Below are positions 30,621-40,565 of a stretch of 64,000 nt of DNA, piece by piece; within the stretch, counting starts at the first letter, position 1; every line of letters begins with the position of its first letter. The stretch covers positions 64,635 to 128,634 of the forward strand of contig CALSPN010000046.1 of the NCBI GenBank assembly GCA_943788245.1. Direction: 5' to 3'. Source of the stretch: an uncultured Verrucomicrobiae bacterium. GTDB lineage: Bacteria; Verrucomicrobiota; Verrucomicrobiia; Limisphaerales; AAA164-E04. Under the pieces are notes generated by a model, which searched no databases, was not told the DNA's origin, and saw only the letters and a program-made list of their open reading frames with translations. Made by a program: the position numbers and the translations under genes.

Positions 30621-32332
30621 CACCTCTGATTATCATTGTTTGTTACTTGGGGCTTTTGCTGGCTCTGGGAATCATCAGTAGCAGATCCTTCCGCGGTACG
30701 AGCAAGGACTACTTTGTGGCCAGCCATTCGATAGGTCCATTCCTCCTATTGATGAGTGTTTTCGGGACGACCATGACCGCTTTTGCCTTGGTGGGTTCCA
30801 CTGGGAAGGCTTTCGAAAGAGGAATCGGTGTCTATGGGCTGATGGCTTCTATCAGTGGTCTGGTCCATGCAGCCGTTTTCTTCCTGATAGGCATTCGTCT
30901 CTGGGTTTACGGGAAAAAGTACGGATTCGTTACGCAAATTCAATTTTTCCGAGCTAGGTTTGATTCTCAACGTATTGGATACGTCCTGTTTCCAATACTC
31001 GCCATGCTGGTCGTTCCCTACCTCTTGATTGGGATTATTGGTGCTGGCAAAACCGTGTTGCCGGTTACTGCTGGTGCATTTCCCGATCTATTCCCCAATG
31101 CGGCCACCCCTCAGTTTGCCGGTGGCATTCCGGTCTGGCTTACGGGTTTAGTCATTTGCGGAGTCGTGATGACCTACGTGTTTCTTGGTGGTTCGCGTGG
31201 AGCGGCATGGGCGAATACATTTCAAACGATAGTTTTCATGGCCATGGGGCTGGTTGCTTTCGTTTTCATTGCAAACAGCCTGGGCGGATTGACCAATGCT
31301 TCCAAAGTCGCCATTCAAATAAACGATCAAGGTGAAGTAGTTCAACCCTACAGGTGGGATGCTGCAAACAATCAACTGGTAGCCAATGATCCGCCCAAGG
31401 TTGTGGGACGGATCATCGAGGGGGAAAGCGACACAGCGGGATCTTATTCACCGCGCCCGTTGTTGAGTCGTCAAGTGACCACGGTTGAACTGGAGAATGT
31501 AAATAAGAAAACAGGTGAGGTTAGAACATTCACACGTGAGTATGGTATGTCCACATGGATGTTCATGACATATCTATTCATCCCCCTCAGTGTGGGGATG
31601 TTTCCTCATTTGTTTCAGCATTGGTTAACCGCCAAAAGTGCGCGTGCATTCAAACTGACGGTTCTTGCGCATCCATTGTGTATCCTGATTGTTTGGGTGC
31701 CCTGCGTATTGATCGGTATTTGGGCGACGGGTATTTTGCCCCCGCTGGATCCCACCAAAGTAAGTGGAGTATTGGGGCAGATGGTCGCGCGACTGGTTTC
31801 AAGCCCAATACTCAGTGGGTTTCTCATAGCAGGTATTCTGGCGGCCATCATGTCTTCACTGGATTCTCAGTTTTTGTGCCTGGGAACGATGTTTACCAAT
31901 GATATCGTCATTCATAAATTGGGTAGTGGTAAACTCAGCGATCGTCAGGTGATTTTGATCGCCCGTGGATTTGTTGTTGGCATCGTCACACTCACCTACC
32001 TTTTGTCGCTGGTCGCTCCACAAAACGTATTTGACCTGGCTGTATGGTGTTTCAGCGGTTTTGGTGCTTTGTTCCCCCTCGTGTTCGCTGCGGTTTTTTG
32101 GAAGCGTGTCACCAAAGCAGGTGCCTATGCCTGTATCTTGGCAGCCACGCTCAGTTGGTTTTACTTTTTTGCCAAAAGCGGTTTCGGCTCCGAGCTGGTA
32201 CTCGGGCCTGGAATCATGCCGGTAGCAGTATGCTTTCTCATTTCCACCGCAGCATTGATCATTGTTTCCTTGATGACGCGCCCTCCAAGCGAGGAAACCA
32301 TCAAGAAATTCTTTCCCGATAAAGCTTCTTGA
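30617..32332 (+). CDS. Sodium:solute symporter family transporter
   Basis: The 571-residue inner-membrane protein has about 12-13 hydrophobic helices. The first helix and following stretch (CYLGLLLALGIISSRSFRGTSKDYFVA) are typical of the SSS family. A large hydrophilic insertion near residues 235-310 (QINDQGEVVQPYRWDAANN ... TGEVRTFTREYG) is longer than in most relatives. It is translationally coupled to the DUF3311 gene. In context it would import the substrate of the enzymes encoded downstream, using a sodium gradient. The substrate is not predictable; small organic acids are the most common in this family. Confidence 0.9.
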   Translation: MTPLIIIVCYLGLLLALGIISSRSFRGTSKDYFVASHSIGPFLLLMSVFGTTMTAFALVGSTGKAFERGIGVYGLMASISGLVHAAVFFLIGIRLWVYGKKYGFVTQIQFFRARFDSQRIGYVLFPILAMLVVPYLLIGIIGAGKTVLPVTAGAFPDLFPNAATPQFAGGIPVWLTGLVICGVVMTYVFLGGSRGAAWANTFQTIVFMAMGLVAFVFIANSLGGLTNASKVAIQINDQGEVVQPYRWDAANNQLVANDPPKVVGRIIEGESDTAGSYSPRPLLSRQVTTVELENVNKKTGEVRTFTREYGMSTWMFMTYLFIPLSVGMFPHLFQHWLTAKSARAFKLTVLAHPLCILIVWVPCVLIGIWATGILPPLDPTKVSGVLGQMVARLVSSPILSGFLIAGILAAIMSSLDSQFLCLGTMFTNDIVIHKLGSGKLSDRQVILIARGFVVGIVTLTYLLSLVAPQNVFDLAVWCFSGFGALFPLVFAAVFWKRVTKAGAYACILAATLSWFYFFAKSGFGSELVLGPGIMPVAVCFLISTAALIIVSLMTRPPSEETIKKFFPDKAS

Positions 32333-32383
32333 GCATTTTTACTTTCGTTTTTCAATTATTGAGTCAACTTGACCGTATGCACT

Positions 32384-33475
32384 ATGATGAGTACTGAAAC
32401 TGTTTCAAACGAAGCAATCCAACAGGCCAAAGAGCAACTCGATGCTCACGTCCGTGAGATTGTTCAATGGCACTTTTCCCCCGAAACCGGTAGTCCCTTT
32501 TGGTTGGATTGGGCGGAAAAAGCAGGGTGGAATCCAGCTCAGGAGATCGAATCTTTTGATGACATCATTGCCCGGTTTCCACACTTCCAAGACGAGTGGC
32601 TTCGTGATCTCCAGCCCGATGTGTGGGTTCCGCAAGCATTCAAGGGCCAACCTTTCAATGTATTCGAAACTGGAGGCACCACAGGCATGCCCAAGCAGCG
32701 CATTGGGTGGACCGACTATAAAGTCGATTACAGCGAGTTTTCCGAAAAGATTTCTGACGACCATTTTCCCCGAAACCACTATTGGCTGATGATGGGGCCG
32801 ACCGGTCCTCGTCGATTGCGACTTGCCATCGAACATCTGGCCAATGTGCGCGGCTGCTCATGCTACTTCATTGACCTGGATCCTCGCTTCGTCAAGAAGT
32901 TGATTGCGGACAAGAAATTTGATGTCGCGCGAAGTTACATGGATCATGTCATCGATCAGGCTGTGACGATTCTCAAGCATCGTAAGGTCAGCGGTGTCTT
33001 TACCACCCCCAAATTATTGGAAGCGTTATCTGAAAAGATCGATCTATGGGAAGCTGGCATTCGCGGGGTGTTCTGTGGTGGAACCACCATGGATCCTCAG
33101 TACACGCGCTTTCTACTGGAGGAAGTTCTCGAGAACCGCATCGGATTCTACCCAACCTACGGTAACACGTTGATGGGGTTAGCGGCCAGCGTGCCTGTCA
33201 CAAGAGAAGACAATTTCTCAATCACCTACTACGCACCTCAACCACGGGCAGTCCTGCGCGTTGTGGATGCTGAAAAGACAGATGAGGTGAAGGAGTATGA
33301 TGAATGGGGACGAGTGGAATTGACCACCTTGACCAAGGAGTTTTTCATGCCCCGTTTTCTGGAGCGTGACGAAGCATTGCGGCGGGAGCCTCGCGCGCCA
33401 TACGCATGGGATGGCGTTGCTCAGGTTCGTCCGTTCGGGGCCATGGAGAAAAAAATTGTTGAAGGTGTTTATTAG
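32384..33475 (+). CDS. LuxE/PaaK-like acyl-adenylating enzyme
   Basis: The protein has about 363 residues from the ATG at 32384; the ORF track starts at a TTG 15 bases earlier. It carries an adenylate-forming P-loop-like motif, ETGGTTGMPKQR, near residue 96, and later segments FCGGTTMDPQYTRFLL and GFYPTYGNTLMG. The protein is short for a full acyl-CoA synthetase and lacks an obvious complete C-terminal subdomain. Its size and motif fit LuxE-type acyl-protein synthetases or PaaK-like ligases, which activate a carboxylate with ATP. It is followed 18 bases later by an aldehyde dehydrogenase gene, as in acid-reducing LuxE/LuxC pairs. Whether the acyl acceptor is CoA, a protein cysteine or the ALDH itself is unknown. 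Confidence 0.72.
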   Translation: MMSTETVSNEAIQQAKEQLDAHVREIVQWHFSPETGSPFWLDWAEKAGWNPAQEIESFDDIIARFPHFQDEWLRDLQPDVWVPQAFKGQPFNVFETGGTTGMPKQRIGWTDYKVDYSEFSEKISDDHFPRNHYWLMMGPTGPRRLRLAIEHLANVRGCSCYFIDLDPRFVKKLIADKKFDVARSYMDHVIDQAVTILKHRKVSGVFTTPKLLEALSEKIDLWEAGIRGVFCGGTTMDPQYTRFLLEEVLENRIGFYPTYGNTLMGLAASVPVTREDNFSITYYAPQPRAVLRVVDAEKTDEVKEYDEWGRVELTTLTKEFFMPRFLERDEALRREPRAPYAWDGVAQVRPFGAMEKKIVEGVY

Positions 33476-33493
33476 TCAAGCAGGGTTAATATT

Positions 33494-34930
33494 ATGAGTT
33501 CCATACCACATATCCCGTGCCTGAGAAAAGGTGCGCCTTACGAAAGCCTCGATCAGATAGAGATCAAGGGTTACAGCGACGGCCAAACCCTTGCAAGTGT
33601 GAGCACCGTTAATGGGGGAATCATCCGCCGAGATTTGCGTCGAATTGACCAAGGGAAGGCGGCCCTGAGAAAATTCACCGTTGACCAGTTGATCGATATC
33701 TCGGCAAAGGCTGGAGAAGTATTTTTAAACGGTTCATTGCCTCTTGGTGACAAAGGGCATACTCAGTCTCCCGAAGATTACATAAGCACACTGTCCGCAA
33801 CTTCCGGATTACCGCATGTGATGGTCAAACGCAACATGGATAAAATCCATCATGCGTTGACCCACATGAGGACGGTGTTGACAGGGCTCACACGCGGACT
33901 TGATTTTTCCATCCTGGATAAAGGTTACGGGGCGCAGTTTGGCACGCGTATTAGCTACTACTCAACCGCCAAAGCCCTAGGCTTGGTCATGCCCAGCAAC
34001 TCTCCCGCTGTGAATTCCCTCTGGTTGCCTGCCATTCCACTCAAGACACCTGTCATCATCAAACCCGGGCGCGAGGAACCATGGACGCCTTATCGGTTGA
34101 TACAGTCCTTTATTGCAGCTGGGTGCCCTGCGGAGGCTTTCGGGTTTTATCCAACCGATCACGAAGGCGCGGGTGTGATTCTTGAGAGTTGTGGGCGTGC
34201 CTTGATTTTTGGGGATCAAAACACCACGGCTCAGTATGCCAACAACCCGGGCATTCAAATTCATGGGCCTGGATTCAGTAAGATTCTGGTGGGTGATGAT
34301 CAAATCGAACATTGGCCGGACTTCATCGACCTCATGGCCGCTTCCATTTCGGAGAATGGCGGGCGTAGTTGTATCAATGCCTCCGCGGTAGTGGTTCCAA
34401 AGTATGGGAAGGAAATTGCAGATGCACTCGCGAAAAAACTGGGCCCCTACAAACCAACCCGCCCAGATGACCAAGGCGCGCGTCTTTCCGGGTTTGCCAA
34501 CCCGAAAATGGCAGAATACATCGATGGGGCCATCGCACAGGATCTCAAAGAACCCGGCGCTGAGGATGTGACTGCGCACTATCGGGAAGGTAGTCGCAAG
34601 TTGGAATTCGAAGGGGGGACTTACTTGTGTCCAACGATTGTTCATTGCGATTCAATTGCCCACCCTCTTGCCAACCGGGAGTTTCTATGCCCTTACGCAA
34701 GTGTGGTCGAGGTTCCTCAAGCTGAGATGCTGGAAAAAATAGGTCCTTCACTAGTCGTTTCAGCGATTACCAAAGATCCTGAATTTACCGAAATGTTACT
34801 TGATTCGGATTTGATTGAACGTCTCAACCTGGGGGCAATTCCAACCATGAAAATATCATGGGATCAACCGCATGAAGGCAACATGTTTGAATTTCTCTAC
34901 AAGCGCCGGTCCATCGAAAGAGAGGAGTAA
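33494..34930 (+). CDS. Aldehyde dehydrogenase superfamily protein, LuxC-like context
   Basis: The 478-residue protein has the ALDH fold: LGLVMPSNSPAVNSLWLPAIPLKTPVIIKPG (cofactor-binding lead) and catalytic Cys293 in ENGGRSCINASAV. The usual glutamate motif of hydrolytic ALDHs (LELGG) is replaced by QIHGPGFSKI, suggesting an acylating or reducing type, such as LuxC, rather than a standard aldehyde oxidase. It sits 18 bases after the LuxE-like gene and 55 bases before the iron-ADH gene. It could reduce an activated acyl group to an aldehyde, or run the reverse reaction. Substrate unknown. Confidence 0.82.
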   Translation: MSSIPHIPCLRKGAPYESLDQIEIKGYSDGQTLASVSTVNGGIIRRDLRRIDQGKAALRKFTVDQLIDISAKAGEVFLNGSLPLGDKGHTQSPEDYISTLSATSGLPHVMVKRNMDKIHHALTHMRTVLTGLTRGLDFSILDKGYGAQFGTRISYYSTAKALGLVMPSNSPAVNSLWLPAIPLKTPVIIKPGREEPWTPYRLIQSFIAAGCPAEAFGFYPTDHEGAGVILESCGRALIFGDQNTTAQYANNPGIQIHGPGFSKILVGDDQIEHWPDFIDLMAASISENGGRSCINASAVVVPKYGKEIADALAKKLGPYKPTRPDDQGARLSGFANPKMAEYIDGAIAQDLKEPGAEDVTAHYREGSRKLEFEGGTYLCPTIVHCDSIAHPLANREFLCPYASVVEVPQAEMLEKIGPSLVVSAITKDPEFTEMLLDSDLIERLNLGAIPTMKISWDQPHEGNMFEFLYKRRSIEREE

Positions 34931-34985
34931 CCTTTGATCGCTATTACCTGTCACAGGGTGTAACGGTAATTGGAATTTCCTCCTG

Positions 34986-36251
34986 ATGAACAGGGGGTAT
35001 GTCGTTGCATCTATAAAGTGTTACACCATGGATCTTGAGTCGTCATTGAAACAAGCGGGAACAACCCGGTCCTCCTCATTGGACTGGCATCTGAACGCTT
35101 TTGATATTCAACCAAGAACCCGTTTGGTTTTTGGCGAAGGTAAGATTTATGAATTGGGCAATATCGTCCGAGACCTGGGCGGTGCGCGTGTGCTGATTGT
35201 CACGGATCCCGGAATTGTTGCTGCTGGACATTCCGACCTTGCGCTCAAGATCCTTGAGGAAGCTGGATTAAAGGTATTTGTTTTTGATCAAGTGCACGAA
35301 AACCCGACTACTGCCGATGTGGCAGCTTGTGTTGAGGTTGCCTCATCCAAGCAAATTGATATATTTGTTGGTTTAGGTGGCGGTAGCAGCATGGATACCG
35401 CCAAAGGATGTAATTTTATTCTGACCAACGGCGGTCGTATGCAGGATTACTGGGGCATCGGAAAGGCTTCCCATCCCATGCTGCCCATGGTGGCGGTTCC
35501 CACCACCTCCGGCACAGGGAGTGAATGCCAGTCATTCGCCTTGATTGCCGATGAGGTTTCTCACCAGAAAATGGCCTGTGGCGACTCGAAAGCTGCCGCC
35601 AAAGTTGCCATCCTTGACCCGGCTCTCACGGTATCCCAACCACGTCGTGTGACCGCGTGCACCGGTATGGATGCCTTAACCCATGCGCTTGAAACAGCCG
35701 TCACACGCAAGCGCACGCTTTACAGCTCCATGCACGCTCTCGAGGCTTTCAAACTATTGCTTCCGAATCTTCCGATCGTCCTGGATAAACCCCAAGACCT
35801 TGAGGCTCGAGGTAAAATGCAGCTAGGGGCTGCCCTGGCCGGCATTGCCATTGAGAACAGCATGCTGGGCGCAGCGCACGCCACAGCTAACCCCTTGACG
35901 GCTGGTTTCGATGTGATTCACGGCATGGCGGTGGGGGTGATGATGCCACATGTGATTCGGTGGAACGCAAGCTGCAAAGCCACCGCAAACTCCTATGCTC
36001 AAATCGCTTGCGAAACGCGTGTGGCGTCTTCTCATGATTCGGTCCCTCATTCGGTGAACAAACTCGTCACGGCCATCGAGCATATCCTTGAAGTCACAGA
36101 AATTCCATCGACCCTCAATTCTCATGGAGTTGGTCAGAAGGATCTTGATAAACTGGCTGAAGGTGCCTCCCAGCAATGGACGGGTAACTTTAACCCCGTT
36201 GATATTACTCAGGCCGATTACCGTTCTCTCTACTCACTGGCCTTGGATTAG
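34986..36251 (+). CDS. Iron-containing alcohol dehydrogenase
   Basis: A cytosolic NAD(P)-dependent group III dehydrogenase of up to 421 residues. The ATG at 35028 (MDLESSLKQAG) is an equally good start; neither has a clear ribosome site. Visible motifs: nucleotide-binding FVGLGGGSSMDTAKG, the VPTTSGTGSE signature, and metal-ligand stretches TGMDALTHALE, LGAAHATANPL and DVIHGMAVGVMMPHVI. It should interconvert an alcohol and aldehyde, presumably the aldehyde handled by the preceding ALDH. It is the last gene of the block; a strong terminator follows. Confidence 0.92.
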   Translation: MNRGYVVASIKCYTMDLESSLKQAGTTRSSSLDWHLNAFDIQPRTRLVFGEGKIYELGNIVRDLGGARVLIVTDPGIVAAGHSDLALKILEEAGLKVFVFDQVHENPTTADVAACVEVASSKQIDIFVGLGGGSSMDTAKGCNFILTNGGRMQDYWGIGKASHPMLPMVAVPTTSGTGSECQSFALIADEVSHQKMACGDSKAAAKVAILDPALTVSQPRRVTACTGMDALTHALETAVTRKRTLYSSMHALEAFKLLLPNLPIVLDKPQDLEARGKMQLGAALAGIAIENSMLGAAHATANPLTAGFDVIHGMAVGVMMPHVIRWNASCKATANSYAQIACETRVASSHDSVPHSVNKLVTAIEHILEVTEIPSTLNSHGVGQKDLDKLAEGASQQWTGNFNPVDITQADYRSLYSLALD

Positions 36252-36312
36252 GGGTTTTGACCCGAGTCCGTCCCACTTCGCGGCTTTCTGCGCGTTCGGA
36301 TCGTGACTCCCT

Positions 36313-36355
36313 AAAGACTGTTGGCCAGGCTTAAGTCTGGCCAACAGTCTTTTCA
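36313..36355 (+). terminator. Strong rho-independent terminator of the 26-36 kb operon
   Basis: A perfect 16-bp stem (AAAGACTGTTGGCCAG / CTGGCCAACAGTCTTT) with an 8-base loop ends in TTTTC. It lies 62 bases after the iron-ADH stop and separates it from the convergent Gfo/Idh gene. This marks the operon end. Confidence 0.92.
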
Positions 36356-36404
36356 TGTATTGTTGGATGTTTGAAGTGTTGAGGGTGATTCTGAATTGCC
36401 CCAA

Positions 36405-37725
36405 TTACAAACTCCATCCCTTGCGGTATTCACGCCGAATGTATTGATTTGCCTCGGGGGCGTTGGTGACTCGCAGGTTTTTGCTGTCCCATTCAATTTT
36501 CTTGCCGGAACGGATGGCTACATTGCCCAGCAGTACGACTTCGCTGAATGGACCAGATCGCTTGAAGTTGGATAAGGGTTGATCCGGATTGCCATTGCGA
36601 ATGCCATCGAGCCATTCCTGATCTTCGTTTTTGACGCGCGGAATTGTCTTGGGTATCTCCGTGGTGTTGGCCATCACACCGTTGGCCTTGATCAGCCAAT
36701 TGGTTCTCGAGCGGTTGAAGAACATGGTGCCTTTTTTCCCTACCAACACGGTGCCATATTTTGAAATATCCTCACCATCGACCACTTCGGCTGGCGGGTA
36801 GTTTTGCTTGCCATTATTCTTTCCGTCATACCACACGAATTTAACCGGCGGTTTTTTTCCACGTTTGGGGAACTGATAAGTCACGATGGACGATGTGGGG
36901 GCTGATTCCTGAGTCATGCCCTGCTGCTCAGCCTGAACCCAATCGGGTGCACCGAGTTCGAGCGACCAATAGGCCATGTCCATGATGTGACAGGCCATGT
37001 CGCCCAAGGCTCCCGTTCCAAAGTCCCAATAACCACGCCATTTGAAGGGTGCGTAATCGGGGTGGTAAGGTCGCCATGGAGCAGGCCCGAGAAAGAGATC
37101 CCAATCCAATGTGTCCGGCACTTTATGGTCGCCAGCAGGTCGGTTGACGCCTTGTGGCCAGACCGGCCGATTGGTCCACATATGTGCTTCGGTGACATCG
37201 CCAATGATACCAGCCTGAATCAATTCCACAGCTCTGCGGATGGGTTCGCCTGAGTGAGCCTGGTTCCCCATTTGAGTGACCACACCTTTTTCACGTGCAA
37301 CTTCGGTCATGACACGCGCCTCATAGACGGAATGCGTCAATGGTTTTTGACAGTAGCAATGTTTCCCCATTTTCATGGCCATGACCGCAGCGACTGCATG
37401 TGTGTGGTCAGGTGTGCTGACGGTGACTGCATCAATGTCCTTCTGCTTTTCCAGCATCACACGAAAATCCTTGTAACGCTTCGCCTTTGGGAACTTTTTG
37501 AAGGTTTCAGCTGCTCGATTGTCATCGACGTCGCACAAAGCCACGATTTCAGCGCCGGCTTTGGAGTTGTCATTGATCTCTCCGCGCCCTTTTCCTCCAA
37601 CGCCGATGCCGCCCAGGAGGATGCGGTCGTTAGCGCCGAAAACACGGCTGGGGAAAAAGTTGAATGCAAATGCCGTGGCAGCTGTTGTGCCGACAAATTT
37701 TCTGCGTGTAATTGGTTTTTTTCAT
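36405..37725 (-). CDS. Twin-arginine-type Gfo/Idh/MocA family oxidoreductase, one frameshift
   Basis: The ORF track begins at residue MALCDVDD, inside the gene. A start ATG at 37725 is followed by seven A; removing one (T run 37716-37722 on the plus strand) gives MKKPITRRKFVGTTAATAFAFNFFPSRVFGANDRILLGGIGVGGKG. This is a Tat leader plus the dinucleotide-binding motif, and it fuses in frame with the long ORF. The repaired length is 439 residues. The catalytic-region signature PDHTHAVAAVMAMKMGKHCYCQKPLTHSVYEA contains the conserved EKP-like motif (QKP). These exported NAD(P)-dependent enzymes act on sugars or cyclitols and are abundant in PVC bacteria. Substrate unknown. It is a single gene divergent from trxB. 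Confidence 0.86.
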
Positions 37726-37886
37726 AAAACGCCTTCTCGTGATATATATTGTCATGCGGTGAACTGATGTCATCATCCTCATCTTGAGCTCCAGAAGCGC
37801 AAGCAAGATTGAAACATTCGATGGTTTTCCAAAAAGACTTCTCGTTGCAAACCCTGATCATAGTCGCTAAGTTCCCAATCTAAATT

Positions 37887-38817
37887 ATGGAAAAAGTAGT
37901 TATTATTGGAACAGGCTGTGCAGGTTTGACAGCTGCTATTTACAGCGCGCGTGCGAATTTGAATCCCTTGGTTCTTACCGGAACCATGCCTGGTGGTTTA
38001 TTGACAACCACAAGCACTGTGGAGAATTTTCCCGGATTTCCCGAGGGGGTAGATGGGTTTCAATTAATGCAGCACATGCAGAAACAGGCCGAACGATTTG
38101 GCGCACGCGTTCAGTTCGGGACCGTAGAATCGGCCGATCTCTCCGGAGATCATCCCAAACTAGTCGTCGACGGCAAGGAAATCGAAACCCAGACCCTGAT
38201 TATTGCCACTGGTGCAGGGCACCGTCACCTCGGGCTCGAGAATGAAAAAAAACTCGAAAACAAAGGAGTGACCTACTGCGCGACCTGTGATGGGGCATTA
38301 CCTATGTTCAGGGATAAGCCACTGGTTGTCGTTGGTGGCGGTGATTCTGCCTGCGAAGAAGCCACTTACCTGACTCGATTCGGATCGAAGGTATACCTCA
38401 TCCACCGACGTGATGAATTGAGAGCAAGCAAAATCATGGCCGAGCGTGCTGTCAACCATGATAAGATAGAAATGGTATGGGATACCTGTAGTGACAGAAA
38501 TACATGGTGTGGAAGAGGATGAGGTTACAGGTGTTCAGCTGAAAAATACCAAGACGGGTGAGGAAAGCAGGCTTGATTGCGCGGGTGTTTTTGTTGCCAT
38601 CGGTCATGTGCCCAATACTCAAATCTTCACCGGTCACATCGATATGGACGAAGCGGGCTACGTGCTGCCACGGGGCGGTAGTAAGACATCTTCCAAGGGA
38701 GTTTTTGTAGCAGGAGACTGCGCTGACCAAGTATATCGCCAAGCCATCACTGCAGCGGGCATGGGCTGCATGGCAGCGATCGATGCCGAGCGTTATCTGG
38801 GTGAACAGGATCAGTAA
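37887..38817 (+). CDS. trxB: Thioredoxin reductase, one frameshift
   Basis: FAD/NADPH enzyme that reduces thioredoxin. Features: FAD motif [34 protein letters not shown], redox-active CATC in [20 protein letters not shown] motif [16 protein letters not shown], and C-terminal [25 protein letters not shown]. The frame is broken at CC (38485-38486). Removing one C gives [22 protein letters not shown] and joins the two ORFs into a 309-residue protein of normal length. The break is at an ordinary position in the protein and all motifs survive, so sequence error is likely. Confidence 0.92.
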
Positions 38818-39073
38818 AAGGTGCTCTTGACTCCTTTCTTTCTCAACTGAGATGAGGAAGGAATTATGATTGTTTTTGTGTGATATGGCCTGTAATCTGC
38901 TCCCTTTGAATCAGTGTGCAAGGCTTGAATTCAAAGATCATCAGATAGAGGCAAGCGCCTCTTGTTTTGCTCTTGTTATTCATGGCCTTCGACTTAAGTT
39001 GTCTGATACTCAGATTCGACCCGTCCAAAGGAGTTGACTTCCTTTCGCGGGTTGACAATCAAAATTACAAATT

Positions 39074-40426
39074 ATGATCTGGTTAGTTGCAATTCTACTC
39101 TTGGCGGTTTTTGCTGGCGTTGGTTATCTCAAAGGTGCCATTCGCATGTCGGTTTCATTGGCGGGCCTGTTTGTCGGTCTTATGTTGGCCAAACCCATGG
39201 CTCCCATGATGACTCCCATCTACACAGCCTCTGGAATGACCAACCTTTTGTGGTTGTCTTTGCTACCTCCCATCACCGCATTCTTTGTTGTGGGATTGGT
39301 ATTTGTAGTGATCGGATTCATAGTTCATTACAAAATAGGACAATACTACAAATTCAGCGCTGATGAAGTCACTCGTCTGACTTGGGAACGGATGAACAAG
39401 CGTTCTGGTGCAGCCCTTGGATTGTTGGTGGGTGGTATTTACACCGTTCTGGTCGGCATGTTGATTTACGTGGGAGGTTACTTGACGACTCAGGTTGCCA
39501 CTGAAAACGATCAAGGTCCTGTCGGATACCTCAATTCCCTTGCCGCCGGATTGGAGAGCTCTGGATTAGGCAAGATTGCGCGCAGCATAAGCCCCGTGCC
39601 TGAAAAATATTTCAAGGTAGCCGACATCCTCGGTATGTCTCACAAAACGCCCCTGCTGGAAGTGCGTTATCGCAACTATCCACCTTTCCTGAATCTGGGA
39701 GAGGAGTCCACTATCGAGGAAATGGGGAGTAACGATGAATACCACAACTTATTGATTCAACAGGCCAGTCTGGATGAAATCATCAAACACCCAATCTCCG
39801 TGAAGTTGATGAGCGATCAGGCACTTACGGATCGTTTGCTGGCCACCGATCTGGATGATTTACGGGCTTATCTGGAAACCGGGGAATCCCCGCGATACGC
39901 CGACGAGTTGTTCCTTGGCCGCTGGGAATTGGATGGCAATGCGACGATCAATTACTTCAAGAAAAACACCATCGGGGTCAAAGCCCGGCAAATCAGAGAA
40001 ATGAAGGAGGTTGTCACCAACTGGCTGCTGGGTATGTCGATGGTGGTTTACCCTGACCAGACCTATACGGTATCCAATGGTAAAGAAGAGGAAGATGAAA
40101 AACCCGAGGAGAAGGAACCTGACGCTTACGAGGACCCTTATGCGGGTTTTGCTCCTCAACAGGGAATGGACGCTGAGATGGCTGCACGCTACGGGTTACC
40201 TCCTGGTCAAGGCGCGCAGGGCCAGAGGCGCCCTCAAGCGCAGGCTCCTAAACCGCGTCGTCCTCAACTCAAGTTTTCTGGTCAACAAGGTCGTTGGGAT
40301 CGAAAGACCCGCGGACGTTACCAGACCCAGAGCAGTTCTGGTGGTGGTTCTGTCGTGGTCCGTAAAAACCACCGTGCCTACATTGATACTGGAGGGATGA
40401 CCCTCGTCTTCAAGCGTGTGTGGTAA
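39074..40426 (+). CDS. CvpA-like membrane protein with long cytosolic C-terminus
   Basis: The 450-residue protein begins with four predicted hydrophobic helices (IWLVAILLLAVFAGVGYLKG, MSVSLAGLFVGLMLA, ITAFFVVGLVFVVIGFIVHY, GLLVGGIYTVLVGMLIYVGGY), the layout of CvpA/colicin V production proteins. A soluble region of about 200 residues follows. The tail is an acidic stretch (KEEEDEKPEEKEPD) and then a Gln/Arg/Pro-rich low-complexity segment (GAQGQRRPQAQAPKPRRPQ). CvpA homologues are linked to envelope homeostasis; the long low-complexity end is lineage-specific. Stand-alone gene with its own terminator. The 256-base gap before it shows no gene. Confidence 0.75.
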   Translation: MIWLVAILLLAVFAGVGYLKGAIRMSVSLAGLFVGLMLAKPMAPMMTPIYTASGMTNLLWLSLLPPITAFFVVGLVFVVIGFIVHYKIGQYYKFSADEVTRLTWERMNKRSGAALGLLVGGIYTVLVGMLIYVGGYLTTQVATENDQGPVGYLNSLAAGLESSGLGKIARSISPVPEKYFKVADILGMSHKTPLLEVRYRNYPPFLNLGEESTIEEMGSNDEYHNLLIQQASLDEIIKHPISVKLMSDQALTDRLLATDLDDLRAYLETGESPRYADELFLGRWELDGNATINYFKKNTIGVKARQIREMKEVVTNWLLGMSMVVYPDQTYTVSNGKEEEDEKPEEKEPDAYEDPYAGFAPQQGMDAEMAARYGLPPGQGAQGQRRPQAQAPKPRRPQLKFSGQQGRWDRKTRGRYQTQSSSGGGSVVVRKNHRAYIDTGGMTLVFKRVW

Positions 40427-40456
40427 GTTCGCGTTGAATTTGATTCGATACCTTTT

Positions 40457-40491
40457 GCCGTTTTCCCAGTTGATGGGGAAACGGCTTTTTT
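40457..40491 (+). terminator. Rho-independent terminator after cvpA-like gene
   Basis: An 11-bp stem (GCCGTTTTCCC / GGGGAAACGGC, one G-T pair) with a 7-base loop is followed by TTTTTTG. It lies 30 bases after the CvpA-like stop. Confidence 0.88.
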
Positions 40492-40565
40492 GTGGTATTC
40501 TATCTCATTTTTTTAAATAAGTGGCTTTGATTGACGAATCGGCCTGTTTTTATCAAAATAAAAAG

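Noticed and set aside
26230-36251. Bacterial microcompartment locus
   Set aside because: The ALDH and alcohol dehydrogenase pair suggested it, but no shell-protein genes are present.
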